Below are positions 47,336 to 56,233 of a stretch of 64,000 nucleotides of DNA, in pieces. This DNA comes from Rhizobium sp. NZLR1 (lineage in GTDB: Bacteria > Pseudomonadota > Alphaproteobacteria > Rhizobiales > Rhizobiaceae), in NCBI RefSeq assembly GCF_017357385.1, contig NZ_CP071632.1, positions 315,501-379,500 of the forward strand, written 5' to 3'. Made by a program: the position numbers and the translations under genes. The first letter of the stretch is position 1. The number at the start of each line of letters is the position of its first letter. The notes beneath the pieces are model-generated. The model searched no databases. It was not told the DNA's origin and saw only the letters and a list, made by a program, of their open reading frames with translations.

Positions 47336-48433
47336 TCAGGCCTTCGTTTCCAGTGCATAACGGGCGATCTCGATCCCCATCGCCTTTTCGACGACGGGAT
47401 AGACTGTGGGATCGAGCACGCTTGCCGACAGCGGTATAAGTTCCTTTGGAACATGCAGGATGAAGACATGCATGCCCTCCTTGAGCTGGCCGACGCTGAG
47501 CGGTTCGCCCTCGGTTGACAGGGTAGTAATGACGGCGGGGAAGGTGGCAAGCCGCATGCCATCCGCATCGTCCACCGCCATATATTCATTCATCACGTAC
47601 AGCCTCACCGATTTTTCGCCCGGACCGACGGTGATCGTGCCGATGTCGAAGGCTTCCTTGGTGTAGACGACGTCCTTGCGGGTGATGATGCCCTCGGCGA
47701 GGATATGCCCGCCCGTCGTCTTGCAGATGGCGTCGATGACATCAGATCCGCCCTTCCTCTCCGCCGCAATGATCGCCTCGCCGAGCGCAAGCGCCATCGA
47801 GATGCCGCCGAGTGCGGCATGGCTGCGCACATAGGAGGCTCTCAGCGGATTGCGGCAGCTGGCGATGAAGCCGCCGGATTGATCGGCGGCGGCGCGCAGC
47901 ACCGGCGAGATCTTCGCGGTCGCGCCCTTGACCATTAGTTCGATATAGCGGTTCTCGGACCGATTGCCGCCGACGGCGGTCTGGATCATCGGCTCCGGTG
48001 AGCCAGCCATGCCGATCGAGCCCATGTCGCCTGTGGGGTGCGCACGGATATCGCCGACCGCGTCGACCACCTTGGTGCCGAGGATTGCCGACGGCAGCCA
48101 GCCGTTCAGCGTCGAGGATTTGCCGTTCTGGCCGATGATCAGCCCGGAGAGCCTTTCGCCCAGCGCCTCCTGCAGGAGCTGCACGGCCTTGACATAATCG
48201 ATGCCCTGCATCTCCCAGGGCGTGGTCGAGGCCGGCGCGCCAATCGCCGCCGCCGTCGCGATCCAGTCCTCGTCCTGCAACTCGTCGATCGAGACCAGCT
48301 CCGGCTTGCCGATAGTGACGGCCGCCAGTCCGAGCATCCGCCCGTGATCGGCCCAGCCGCCGCCGCCGGCGGCATAGACGGAGCCGCCCTTGACGGCCGC
48401 TTCCACGTCCTTCTCAACCAGTATGCGTCCCAT
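47336..48433 (-). CDS. DUF917 / S-methyl-thiohydantoin desulfurase family protein
   Basis: The 365-residue protein has the N-terminal DUF917 pattern (GSVYAAGGGGWADHGRML, VSIDELQDEDWIATAAAIGAP) and the C-terminal beta-rich domain (GTITVGPGEKSVRLYVMNEYMAV, LATFPAVITTL). From what I know, the Pfam family is now named after S-methyl-thiohydantoin desulfurase. I propose that it removes sulfur from the thiohydantoin intermediate, giving hydantoin-5-propionate. The ATG at 48431-48433 has AGGAG upstream and overlaps the carbamoylase gene by 20 bases. Confidence 0.85.
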   Translation of the reverse strand: MGRILVEKDVEAAVKGGSVYAAGGGGWADHGRMLGLAAVTIGKPELVSIDELQDEDWIATAAAIGAPASTTPWEMQGIDYVKAVQLLQEALGERLSGLIIGQNGKSSTLNGWLPSAILGTKVVDAVGDIRAHPTGDMGSIGMAGSPEPMIQTAVGGNRSENRYIELMVKGATAKISPVLRAAADQSGGFIASCRNPLRASYVRSHAALGGISMALALGEAIIAAERKGGSDVIDAICKTTGGHILAEGIITRKDVVYTKEAFDIGTITVGPGEKSVRLYVMNEYMAVDDADGMRLATFPAVITTLSTEGEPLSVGQLKEGMHVFILHVPKELIPLSASVLDPTVYPVVEKAMGIEIARYALETKA

Positions 48434-49694
48434 CCGGCTTCTCCTGGTTCGAATTTCTGTCCATCTCGCGCACCGCCTCGAACAGCACGGCGGCGCCGAG
48501 CGCGATGTCGTCATTGTCAGCCCATTCGTCGGGGCAATGGCTGCGGCCGTCCCGGCAGGGCACGAAGATCATCGCCGCTGGCGCCACCTTGGCGATCCAG
48601 GCCGTATCGTGCCCTGCGCCGGAGGCCATGCGGCGATGCTTGGCGCCGACGCGCTCGCAGGCGGCCTCCAGCGTCGACAGCAGCCCGGCATCACCCGGGG
48701 TCGGCAGATTGTCGGACACCCGGTTCGGCGCCTTGATCGTCACGCCATAGGCGTCCGCCAGCTTTTCGACATGGCCGTCGAGCCAGCGGCAGAAGGCCTC
48801 CATGTCGGCGCGGATCTCCGCGCGGCCATCGATCAGCAGCACCACCTTCGACGGCACGACATTGGCCGCATTCGGCTCGATCCGGAACTCGCCGACCGTC
48901 GCGGCGAAGTGCCCTGGTGTTTTGGCAAGCTCGGCGGCGGCGTTGCGGATGTCGAGCACCAGCTGCGAGGCCGCCGCCAGTGCATCCGCCCGCCGGTCCA
49001 TCGGCGTCGTGCCGGCATGGTCGGCCCGCCCCTCGACAGTGATCTCCAGGCGGGTGATGCCCGAGATCGCGGTGACGATGCCGATATCGGCTTTTTCGGC
49101 CTCGAGCACCGGCCCCTGTTCGATATGGAGTTCGAGAAAGCCTGCCAGATCGGGCCGCTTCTGCTGCGCCAGAACGTCTGGACTGCCGCCCACCTCAGCG
49201 ATTCCCTCGGCAAGCTCGCGTCCGTCGCTGATGCGCGAAAGCCAGGCTTCCGGCAATTGCCCGGTCATCCCCCGGCTGCCGATGCAGGATACGCCGAAGA
49301 TGCTCACCTCCTCGGCAAGGAAATCGACGATCTCCAGATCGTGGTCGAGCTCCAGGCCCTGATCGTGCAGTGCCCGCGCTATCTCCAGTGCCGCGATCAC
49401 CCCGGCAATGCCGTCGAAGCGGCCGCCATCCGGCACCGTGTCGGAATGCGAACCGACCATGATCGTGCCGAGCCAGGGTTTGCGGCCGGTGCGCCGGCCG
49501 ATCAGATTGCCGGCGGCATCGATCCGCGTTTCCAGTCTTGCCGCCTTCATCCGCGCTTCGATATAGGCCCGGCCTTCGAGAAAGAGCGGCGTGAAGGCCC
49601 GCCGCGTCCACGGATGCCCCGGCTCGGTGATTGCGGCCAGCGCCTCGATATCTCCAGCGATCCGGCCGGCATCGACGGGAAGATTACGGCTCAT
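48414..49694 (-). CDS. Zn-dependent hydantoinase/carbamoylase-family amidase (N-carbamoyl-L-amino-acid hydrolase type)
   Basis: The 426-residue M20-type enzyme has TMVGSHSDTVPDGGRFDG (metal His/Asp), VDFLAEEVSIFGVSCIGSRG (Glu pair), HIEQGPVLE and the dimerisation domain ADHAGTTPMDRRADALAA, closing with SGAGHDTAWIAK. These match N-carbamoyl-L-amino-acid hydrolases and ureidoglycolate/allantoate amidohydrolases. In this operon the likely substrate is N-carbamoyl-L-glutamate, giving glutamate, CO2 and ammonia. Its start overlaps the amidohydrolase stop (ATGA). Confidence 0.88.
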   Translation of the reverse strand: MSRNLPVDAGRIAGDIEALAAITEPGHPWTRRAFTPLFLEGRAYIEARMKAARLETRIDAAGNLIGRRTGRKPWLGTIMVGSHSDTVPDGGRFDGIAGVIAALEIARALHDQGLELDHDLEIVDFLAEEVSIFGVSCIGSRGMTGQLPEAWLSRISDGRELAEGIAEVGGSPDVLAQQKRPDLAGFLELHIEQGPVLEAEKADIGIVTAISGITRLEITVEGRADHAGTTPMDRRADALAAASQLVLDIRNAAAELAKTPGHFAATVGEFRIEPNAANVVPSKVVLLIDGRAEIRADMEAFCRWLDGHVEKLADAYGVTIKAPNRVSDNLPTPGDAGLLSTLEAACERVGAKHRRMASGAGHDTAWIAKVAPAAMIFVPCRDGRSHCPDEWADNDDIALGAAVLFEAVREMDRNSNQEKPDGTHTG

Positions 49695-51070
49695 GCACCG
49701 GCTCCCGCGATAACCTGGCGCGGCAGCGGCCGCACGAACCGTCCGGTGCGGGGCTCGGCGAGCACCTTCCCGCTCTCGGCGATCTTTTCGCCGCGCAGAT
49801 AGGTGGCCGCAACGGTCCAGGGCAGGCGGATCCCATTATAAGGGCTCCAGCCGACGACGTTGTTGCCGCTTGCCGCGGCGTCATAGACGCTCTCCCGCGG
49901 CTCCAGCACGACGATATCGGCATCTTTGCCGGGGGTCAGCGCGCCCTTGATATGGTCGAGCCGGAAATGCTTGGCCGGGTTTTCCGCCATCAGCTTGGCT
50001 GCCCAAGTGAGCGGAATGCCCCGTTCGACGGCGCCTTTGATGAAAAGCGGCACCATCACCTCGAGACCGGGAACACCGGAGGCATTGGCGAGCATGTCGG
50101 GATTGGTCTTGCGGTTCTCCGACCAGCTGACGTGATCGGTCGAAACCAGCCAGACATCGCCCTTCGCCACTTTCCGCCAGAGTTTTTCCACCTCGGCGCG
50201 CGGCCGTACCGGCGGATTGATCTTTGCCTTGCCGCCGAGGCGCTGCACGTCATTCTCTTCGTCGAGCGTCAGATAATGGATGCAGCATTCGACCGTCGCG
50301 GCAAAGCCGTCGCGGCGATAGGAACGCGCGATATCGTAGCCGCGCCCGAGCGAGCAGTGCACCACATGCGCCGGGCAGCCGGTCGCAGCCCCCGTCTCGA
50401 AGATCGTGTGCATCGCCAGGAGTTCGGTGATCGCCGGCCGCGACAGGCCGTGCGCCCGCCAGTCGGTGATGCCGCTCGCCTTCACCTGCTCCATGTAGGT
50501 GCGCACCGCCTCGTCGTCCTCATTGTGCACGCCAGCCGTCAGCCCCGTCGGCGCGATTGCCGCAAAGCAGGCGTCGAGCAGAGCCGGCGGAATGCGCGGA
50601 AAACGCTTGGGGTCTGTGCCGAAGGTCGAGAATTTGAACGCCGCAACGCCTGCTTCGACCATCTCGGCAATCCGCGCGGCGCCTTCTTGCGGATCGACCG
50701 TGCCGTAAAGCGCGAAGTCGACGCGCGCCTGCGGGCTGGCATGGTCGATCTTCCGCTTCACCGCCGCGGCCGAGCAGACGAGATCGCCCTCGTCATAGGG
50801 CATGTCGACAATGACAGTCACGCCGCCGGCGGCTGCCGAGCGCGTCGACCAGATGAAATCCTCCTGGTCTTTCTGGGACAGCGAATGGACCTGCGCGTCG
50901 ATCGCGCCGGGCAGGATCAGCGCTTTGCCGAGCAGATGCCGCTCGCGCGCCGCAGGCGGCACGCCGAGGCCGACCTCGGCAATGCGGCCGTCACGCACGG
51001 CGACATAACCCGCTTCGACAATGCGGTCCGGCAGCACCAGCGTGCCCTGCAGAACGAGATCGAAGTCCAT
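49691..51070 (-). CDS. Hydantoinase / dihydroorotase-like amidohydrolase
   Basis: The 459-residue TIM-barrel amidohydrolase keeps the carbamylated-Lys segment GVAAFKFST, His in AGVHNEDDE, HVVHCSLGRGYD, and the catalytic Asp in LVSTDHVSW. The first metal motif usually reads HxH after GxID but is QVH here (GAIDAQVHS), a change also seen in some dihydroorotases. The composite domain ends with LTPGKDADIVVLEP. In context it probably opens hydantoin-5-propionate to N-carbamoylglutamate. It follows the lyase gene by 23 bp and overlaps the carbamoylase gene. Confidence 0.87.
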   Translation of the reverse strand: MDFDLVLQGTLVLPDRIVEAGYVAVRDGRIAEVGLGVPPAARERHLLGKALILPGAIDAQVHSLSQKDQEDFIWSTRSAAAGGVTVIVDMPYDEGDLVCSAAAVKRKIDHASPQARVDFALYGTVDPQEGAARIAEMVEAGVAAFKFSTFGTDPKRFPRIPPALLDACFAAIAPTGLTAGVHNEDDEAVRTYMEQVKASGITDWRAHGLSRPAITELLAMHTIFETGAATGCPAHVVHCSLGRGYDIARSYRRDGFAATVECCIHYLTLDEENDVQRLGGKAKINPPVRPRAEVEKLWRKVAKGDVWLVSTDHVSWSENRKTNPDMLANASGVPGLEVMVPLFIKGAVERGIPLTWAAKLMAENPAKHFRLDHIKGALTPGKDADIVVLEPRESVYDAAASGNNVVGWSPYNGIRLPWTVAATYLRGEKIAESGKVLAEPRTGRFVRPLPRQVIAGAGA

Positions 51071-51093
51071 GACGCTTCCTCCCTAAGCTGAGA

Positions 51094-52680
51094 TCAGAGT
51101 GCCGGTGCCTCGTGGCGGGCCAGCCGCTCCTCGATGCGCTCCAGCGAGCCGAGCGCGAAGAAATCGTCGAAGGATGCGATCGGAACTTGCTCGGTCAGCC
51201 TGGAGACGAAGTCGTCCGAGCCGAGTTCCTCTTCGATCGCCTCCACCTCGGCCGACAGCGGCCGGTCGACGGTATAGAAATCCGCATGTTTGCGCACCAC
51301 CTCGTAGAGCATGGCGGCGACGCCCTTCGGTTCGTCGCCGAGAATGTCGATCGCCTGGGCAGACAGCAGCGCCTCGAGGGCTGCGAGACGCTTCAGCGCC
51401 CGCATCTGCCGGTCGAAGCGCTCGATGACCAGCGGCAGGAAGGCTGCCTCATCCTCCAGTCCGGCCGCCACCACCAGCGACTGTGCCGATACGGGATTGG
51501 ACATCGACAGCACGCGCGAAAAAATCTCGCCGGCAAGCTTGATGATCGGCCCGAAACCGGTGGCGATCCGCCCCGGCGGCACGAGATTGACCGGCAGGTC
51601 GCGCCGCTGACCGTTGCCGAGAATGACACAGCGGTTGAAGGCATTGCGCGCCGCATGCGCCATGCAGAGTGCCGCCGATTCGAGCAGGATCGTCACATCG
51701 AGCGGCAGCGACCCGCCCGAGGTCATCACCCGGCCTTCGACGACGACCGGATTGTCGTCCGAGCGGCCGGTGGCGGCAAGGATCTTGTGGCCGGTCGACA
51801 GCAGGTTTTCGATCACCGCGCCGAACACCTGGGCGATCATCCGCAGGCTGAGCGGGTCCTGAACATGCGTTGCAACCGGCCAGTTCCAATCGTCGGAGGC
51901 GTTGCAGAGCCAGGCGCCGATCAGCGCCTCGCGCGCCGTGCCGACATGGCGGACCGCCTTCCAGGGATCGCGGGACGCGCCGAGCGCGCCGGCCGCCATC
52001 ATCGCCGTCGCCAGCAGGATGCGGATCGAGGCGGCGGCATTGCGCGTCGTTTCCGCCGCCGCTGCAAAGCTCACCGCATTGATGCTGAGCGAGGCGAGGC
52101 TGTCGCGCGGCGCCATCCGCACCGGCTCCAGCCCGGCTGCCCGGAAAGCCTCTGCCGCCTGCATCCGGTTGCCGCGATAGACCGCTTCGCCGACGCCGGT
52201 CAGCACCGCGCCGATCTGTCCCATCAACCCGATATCCGCGCAGCCGATCGAGCCGGTGCGGCGCACGACCGGGATGAGATCGGCCTCGAGCATCCTGATA
52301 TAGGCCTGGATCAGCTCCGGCGTGCAGCCGACCTGGCCGGTCAGCGCCGTATTGACGCGGATCGCCATGGCATTGCGCACGACATTGCAGGAAAAGGGTG
52401 TGCCGGTGCCGAAATGATGGGCGCGCACCAGGCCGAGGTTGAAGGTATCGAGTTCGTCGGCCGACCACTCCACATCCTTCATGGCGCCGACGCCGGTCGT
52501 CGCGCCATAAACGGGCATGCCGGAGGCGATGGCCTCCTCGACGACCTCACGGGCGATTGCGATGCGGGCCATGCCGGTCGCCGACGCCGAAATCGTCGCC
52601 TTGCCGGCACCGATCGTCACCATCTCGGCAAAACCGAGCGGCCGTCCGGAAAGTTTGATGCCAGGGCGTTCGTGCTGCAT
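51094..52680 (-). CDS. Aromatic-amino-acid-lyase (HAL/PAL) homologue lacking the MIO triad; proposed ergothionase
   Basis: The 528-residue protein has the lyase fold: catalytic Tyr58 in PVYGATTGVG, FNLGLVRAHHFGTG, and the later QDPLSLRMIAQVFGAV and DDNPVV blocks. The MIO-forming motif GSVGASGDLAPLAH reads GSIGCADIGLMGQ (143-155), so the Ala-Ser-Gly that cyclises to MIO is absent. Ordinary histidine or phenylalanine deamination is therefore unlikely. As I recall, ergothionase, which expels trimethylamine from ergothioneine, belongs to this fold and works without MIO. First gene of the operon; AGGAG precedes the ATG. Confidence 0.82.
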   Translation of the reverse strand: MQHERPGIKLSGRPLGFAEMVTIGAGKATISASATGMARIAIAREVVEEAIASGMPVYGATTGVGAMKDVEWSADELDTFNLGLVRAHHFGTGTPFSCNVVRNAMAIRVNTALTGQVGCTPELIQAYIRMLEADLIPVVRRTGSIGCADIGLMGQIGAVLTGVGEAVYRGNRMQAAEAFRAAGLEPVRMAPRDSLASLSINAVSFAAAAETTRNAAASIRILLATAMMAAGALGASRDPWKAVRHVGTAREALIGAWLCNASDDWNWPVATHVQDPLSLRMIAQVFGAVIENLLSTGHKILAATGRSDDNPVVVEGRVMTSGGSLPLDVTILLESAALCMAHAARNAFNRCVILGNGQRRDLPVNLVPPGRIATGFGPIIKLAGEIFSRVLSMSNPVSAQSLVVAAGLEDEAAFLPLVIERFDRQMRALKRLAALEALLSAQAIDILGDEPKGVAAMLYEVVRKHADFYTVDRPLSAEVEAIEEELGSDDFVSRLTEQVPIASFDDFFALGSLERIEERLARHEAPAL

Positions 52681-52771
52681 GTGCCATATCTCCTAAACAG
52701 TGAGACTAAGCGGCCCTTCCGTCACATGGGATATCCTAAATGCCGAACACAGCATGTTTTTGACAGGCGGA
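52681..52771 (-). promoter_or_regulatory. Probable promoter gap of the six-gene catabolic operon
   Basis: This 91-bp gap between ubiB and the lyase gene is the only room for an operon promoter; read-through from ubiB is the alternative. It holds a small dyad, ATGC-N8-GCAT (52740-52755), near GGATATCC (52729-52736). I see no clear -35/-10 pair. Neither direct neighbour encodes a regulator. Confidence 0.35.
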
Positions 52772-54346
52772 TCAGCTCACCATCCAGGCAATATAGAGAA
52801 GCGTCAATGCGATGACCCAAAGCGCGATCCTGGCCGAGCGGTTATGCCGCGCCTCGGCCTTGCCGATCGCCTCCGCCGTCTGCGCGTCGAAGCGCAGCCC
52901 ATGTTCGCTCATTTGCAGGAGCTGGTGGTGAAATTTTTCCGTTTTCGCTGCGATTTCGGGCACGGCTTCGGCGAGTTTGACCGCCGCCTTCAGTCCGTCC
53001 TTGATATCGGTGGCGATCCGCTTCGGGCCGAGATTGGTGCGGATCCAGTCGCCGACAACGGGCTCGGAGGCCTTCCACATGTTGAAGCGCGGGTTGAGCA
53101 TGCGCGACACGCCTTCGACCACGACCATGGTCTTCTGCAGCATCACCAGCTCCGGCCGTGTCGCCATGTCGAACAGTTCGGTCACTTCGAAAAGCAGCGT
53201 CAGCAGCTTGCCCATCGAGATCGTCTCGGCCGGCTGTCCGTGGATCGGCTCGCCGATTGCCCGGATCGCCTGGGCAAAACTCTCGACATTGTGGTGTCCG
53301 GGCACATAGCCCGCCTCGAAATGCACCTCGGCGACGCGGATATAATCGCGGGTGATGAAGCCGTAGAGGATTTCGGCGAGGAACCGCCGCTCCTTTTTAC
53401 CGAGGCGTCCGACGATGCCCATGTCGACGGCGACGATCATGCCGCCCGCATCGACGAACAGATTGCCCGGATGCATGTCGGCATGAAAGAAACCGTCGCG
53501 CAGCGTGTGGCGCAGGAACGACTGGATCAGCGTATCGGCGAGCAGGTTGAGATCGTGGCCGGCGGCCCGCAGGCCCTCGACATCGGACATGCGCGTGCCG
53601 TCGATCCATTCCATGGTGATGACGTCGCGTCCGGTGCGCTCCCAGTCGACCTTCGGGACGCGGAAGCCCGGGTCCTTTTCGGTATTCTCGGCGATCTCGG
53701 AAAGGGCGGCCGCTTCCAGGCGAAGATCCATCTCCACCTTCGTCGTCTGCTCCAGCGTCTTCGTCACCTCGACCGGCCGCAGCCGTCGGCTGGAGGCCAG
53801 GAAACGCTCCTGCATACGGGCGACGAGATACATCGCCTCGATGTCATGGGCAAAACGCTGGCGCACGCCCGGCCGCACGATCTTGACGGCGACCTTCTTG
53901 CGGCCCTCTGATGTCTCGACCTCGGCCGGATGCACCTGGGCGATCGAGGCAGCGGCGATCGGCTCGCCGAAGCTTGCATAGAGTTCGCCGATCGGCCGCC
54001 CGAGCGAGCCTTCGATATTGGCCTTGGCGGCAGCCGAGGGAAAGAAGGCCATCCGGTCTTGAAGCTGCGACAGGTCGTTGGCGAATTCGACGCCGACGAC
54101 ATCCGGCCGCGTCGCCAGGAACTGGCCGATCTTCACATAGGAGGGACCGAGCCGTTCGACGGCCTGTGCCAACCGGTCGCTGCGCTTCTGATGCCGCGCC
54201 TTGCTGCGCTCGAAAATCGTGACGAAGGATTTGGCGAGTGCGACCGGAGGCGGCAGGCCTTCGGACGGAAGAGCCGACACGACGCCCTCACGCACGAGCA
54301 CCCAGCCGACGCGCCAAAGGCGGAAATAGGCCCCGAATGTGCTCAT
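52772..54346 (-). CDS. ubiB: UbiB-family atypical kinase/ATPase for ubiquinone synthesis
   Basis: The 524-residue protein has UbiB landmarks: the inhibitory VKIGQFLATRPD (KxGQ motif), ASIAQVHPAEV, VAVDMGIVGRLGK and HADMHPGNLFVD, plus two C-terminal transmembrane helices (IALWVIALTLLYIAWM). UbiB is a membrane-attached ABC1/ADCK kinase-like protein needed for ubiquinone synthesis and is thought to help deliver lipid precursors. It is next to ubiE on the same strand, 48 bp apart, the common ubi pair. Confidence 0.95.
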   Translation of the reverse strand: MSTFGAYFRLWRVGWVLVREGVVSALPSEGLPPPVALAKSFVTIFERSKARHQKRSDRLAQAVERLGPSYVKIGQFLATRPDVVGVEFANDLSQLQDRMAFFPSAAAKANIEGSLGRPIGELYASFGEPIAAASIAQVHPAEVETSEGRKKVAVKIVRPGVRQRFAHDIEAMYLVARMQERFLASSRRLRPVEVTKTLEQTTKVEMDLRLEAAALSEIAENTEKDPGFRVPKVDWERTGRDVITMEWIDGTRMSDVEGLRAAGHDLNLLADTLIQSFLRHTLRDGFFHADMHPGNLFVDAGGMIVAVDMGIVGRLGKKERRFLAEILYGFITRDYIRVAEVHFEAGYVPGHHNVESFAQAIRAIGEPIHGQPAETISMGKLLTLLFEVTELFDMATRPELVMLQKTMVVVEGVSRMLNPRFNMWKASEPVVGDWIRTNLGPKRIATDIKDGLKAAVKLAEAVPEIAAKTEKFHHQLLQMSEHGLRFDAQTAEAIGKAEARHNRSARIALWVIALTLLYIAWMVS

Positions 54347-54394
54347 GCTGCCATACCCCGCCGGACGAGGTTCGTGTTTTCTTCCCTCATTCCC

Positions 54395-55171
54395 TCAAAG
54401 CTTCCAGCCGGAATGCAGCGCGGCAATGCCGCCGGTATAATTGGTGTAGTTGACGCGCGAAAAACCGGCCTGGCGGATCATTGCCGCGAAATTCTCCTGG
54501 TTCGGGAACTTGCGGATCGATTCCACCAGATACTGGTAGGGTTCGGCCTCGCCGGTGATCGCCTTGCCGAATTGCGGAATGGCATTGAACGACCAGGCGT
54601 CATAGATCTTGTCGAGCAGCGGCATATCGACTTCGGAAAATTCCAGCACCAGCAGACGTCCGCCGCGCTTCAACACCCGATAGGCCTCCGACAGCGCCGC
54701 ATCGATCCGCGGCACGTTGCGGATGCCGAAGGCGATTGTATAGGCGTCGAAGCTGCCAGCCTCGAAAGGCAGTTCCTCGGCATTCGCCTCGACGAAGGTG
54801 AGATTGCCGGAAAGCTTCTTCTTTTCCGCCCGCTCGGCGCCGACGCCGAGCATCGAGCCGTTGATGTCGAGCACGGTCGCATGCGCCTGCCGGCCCGAGG
54901 CCTCGACGATACGGAAGGCGATGTCGCCGGTGCCACCGGCGACATCGAGCACCTTGTAGCCCGGCTCCTTGCGCGGGTTCAGCGCCGAAATCATCGCATC
55001 TTTCCAGGCGCGGTGCATGCCCATCGACATGACGTCGTTCATGATGTCGTAGCGCTTGGCGACCTTGTGGAACACCTGGTTGACGAGGCCCTGCTTCTCG
55101 CCGTCAGACACCTCACGGAAGCCGTAGGAGGTCTCCATGCCGCCATCGGCGGAAGTGCGGCTTTCTGACAT
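54395..55171 (-). CDS. ubiE: Ubiquinone/menaquinone methyltransferase UbiE
   Basis: UbiE is the SAM-dependent C-methyltransferase of ubiquinone synthesis. The 258-residue sequence has [24 protein letters not shown] motif [43 protein letters not shown] and VLEFSEV, all as in the family. ATG at 55169-55171 (GGAG nine bases upstream) removes 36 residues of a longer frame that has no family similarity. Upstream of ubiB, divergent from mutM. Confidence 0.95.
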   Translation of the reverse strand: MSESRTSADGGMETSYGFREVSDGEKQGLVNQVFHKVAKRYDIMNDVMSMGMHRAWKDAMISALNPRKEPGYKVLDVAGGTGDIAFRIVEASGRQAHATVLDINGSMLGVGAERAEKKKLSGNLTFVEANAEELPFEAGSFDAYTIAFGIRNVPRIDAALSEAYRVLKRGGRLLVLEFSEVDMPLLDKIYDAWSFNAIPQFGKAITGEAEPYQYLVESIRKFPNQENFAAMIRQAGFSRVNYTNYTGGIAALHSGWKL

Positions 55172-55320
55172 CAGGCTGCTCCATTCCTTAAGATTCGGGC
55201 GCGGCGGCCATAGCGAAAGACCGCGCGCGACGTTATCACAGGGCCGCACTCTCCGCGGCACACTGGCGCTATAGCGCACATCGTCGTCGGTTGAAACACG
55301 TTAGATATAGATGGGTTAAG

Positions 55321-56211
55321 ATGCCGGAATTGCCAGAAGTCGAAACGGTGAAACGCGGCCTGGCGCCGGCGATGGAGGGGGCTCGCATCGCCAGGCTGGA
55401 GCTGCGCCGCGGCGATCTGCGCTTCCCCTTTCCCGACGCTTTCGCCGACAGGGTATCCGGCCGCACCATCGTCAGCCTTGGCCGCCGTGCCAAATATCTG
55501 CTGGTCGATCTCGACGACGGCAACACGCTGATTTCCCATCTTGGCATGTCCGGCTCTTTTCGCATTGAGCAGGGTGCCATCTCCGGCGCGCCGGGTGAAT
55601 TCCACCATGCCCGTTCGAAGGACGAGAAGCACGATCACGTCGTCTTTCATCTGGAAGGTCAAGGCGGTCCTCGCCGCGTCGTCTACAACGACCCGCGCCG
55701 TTTCGGCTTCATGGATATGGTGGGGCGCGCCGATCTTGCCGCCCATCCGTTTTTCCGCGATCTCGGCCCGGAGCCGACGGGAAACGAGCTTGGGGCAGCT
55801 TTTCTCGCCGAACGCTTCCGGGTCAAGGCGCAGCCATTGAAGAGTGCGCTGCTCGACCAGAAGAACATTGCCGGTCTCGGCAATATCTATGTCTGCGAGG
55901 CGCTGTGGCGCGCCCATCTTTCGCCGATCCGCGCCGCCGGCACGCTGGTGACGGCAGTCGGCCGGCCGAAAGAGCAGCTCGACCTGCTCGTTGCCTCGAT
56001 CCGCGACGTCGTTGCCGATGCGATCGCAGCCGGCGGATCGTCGCTTCGCGATCATATCCAGACCGACGGATCGCTCGGCTATTTCCAGCATTCCTTCTCC
56101 GTCTATGATCGCGAAGGTCAGGCTTGCCGCACGCCCGGCTGCGGCGGTACGGTCGCCCGCATCGTCCAGGCGGGCCGCTCCACCTTCTATTGCGCCACCT
56201 GCCAGAAGTAA
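55321..56211 (+). CDS. mutM: Formamidopyrimidine-DNA glycosylase MutM (Fpg)
   Basis: MutM removes 8-oxoguanine and formamidopyrimidines and nicks the strand. After Met removal, Pro2-Glu3 are the catalytic pair ([14 protein letters not shown]). The protein keeps [10 protein letters not shown] (Lys), [15 protein letters not shown], the helix-two-turn-helix [15 protein letters not shown] and a C-terminal zinc finger (CRTPGCGG...YCATCQK) with four Cys. The 296 residues are full length. It starts only 36 bases downstream of a frame-shifted pre-region, and the ATG at 55321 is required by the catalytic Pro. Confidence 0.97.
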   Translation: MPELPEVETVKRGLAPAMEGARIARLELRRGDLRFPFPDAFADRVSGRTIVSLGRRAKYLLVDLDDGNTLISHLGMSGSFRIEQGAISGAPGEFHHARSKDEKHDHVVFHLEGQGGPRRVVYNDPRRFGFMDMVGRADLAAHPFFRDLGPEPTGNELGAAFLAERFRVKAQPLKSALLDQKNIAGLGNIYVCEALWRAHLSPIRAAGTLVTAVGRPKEQLDLLVASIRDVVADAIAAGGSSLRDHIQTDGSLGYFQHSFSVYDREGQACRTPGCGGTVARIVQAGRSTFYCATCQK

Positions 56212-56233
56212 GATCCGGAACCGGGAGAACAGC

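Noticed and set aside
45287..52680. Ordinary histidine utilisation (hut) operon
   Set aside because: hutI, hutF and hutG are absent, the lyase lacks the MIO triad, the urocanase lacks its signature Cys, and hydantoin and DUF917 genes are present.
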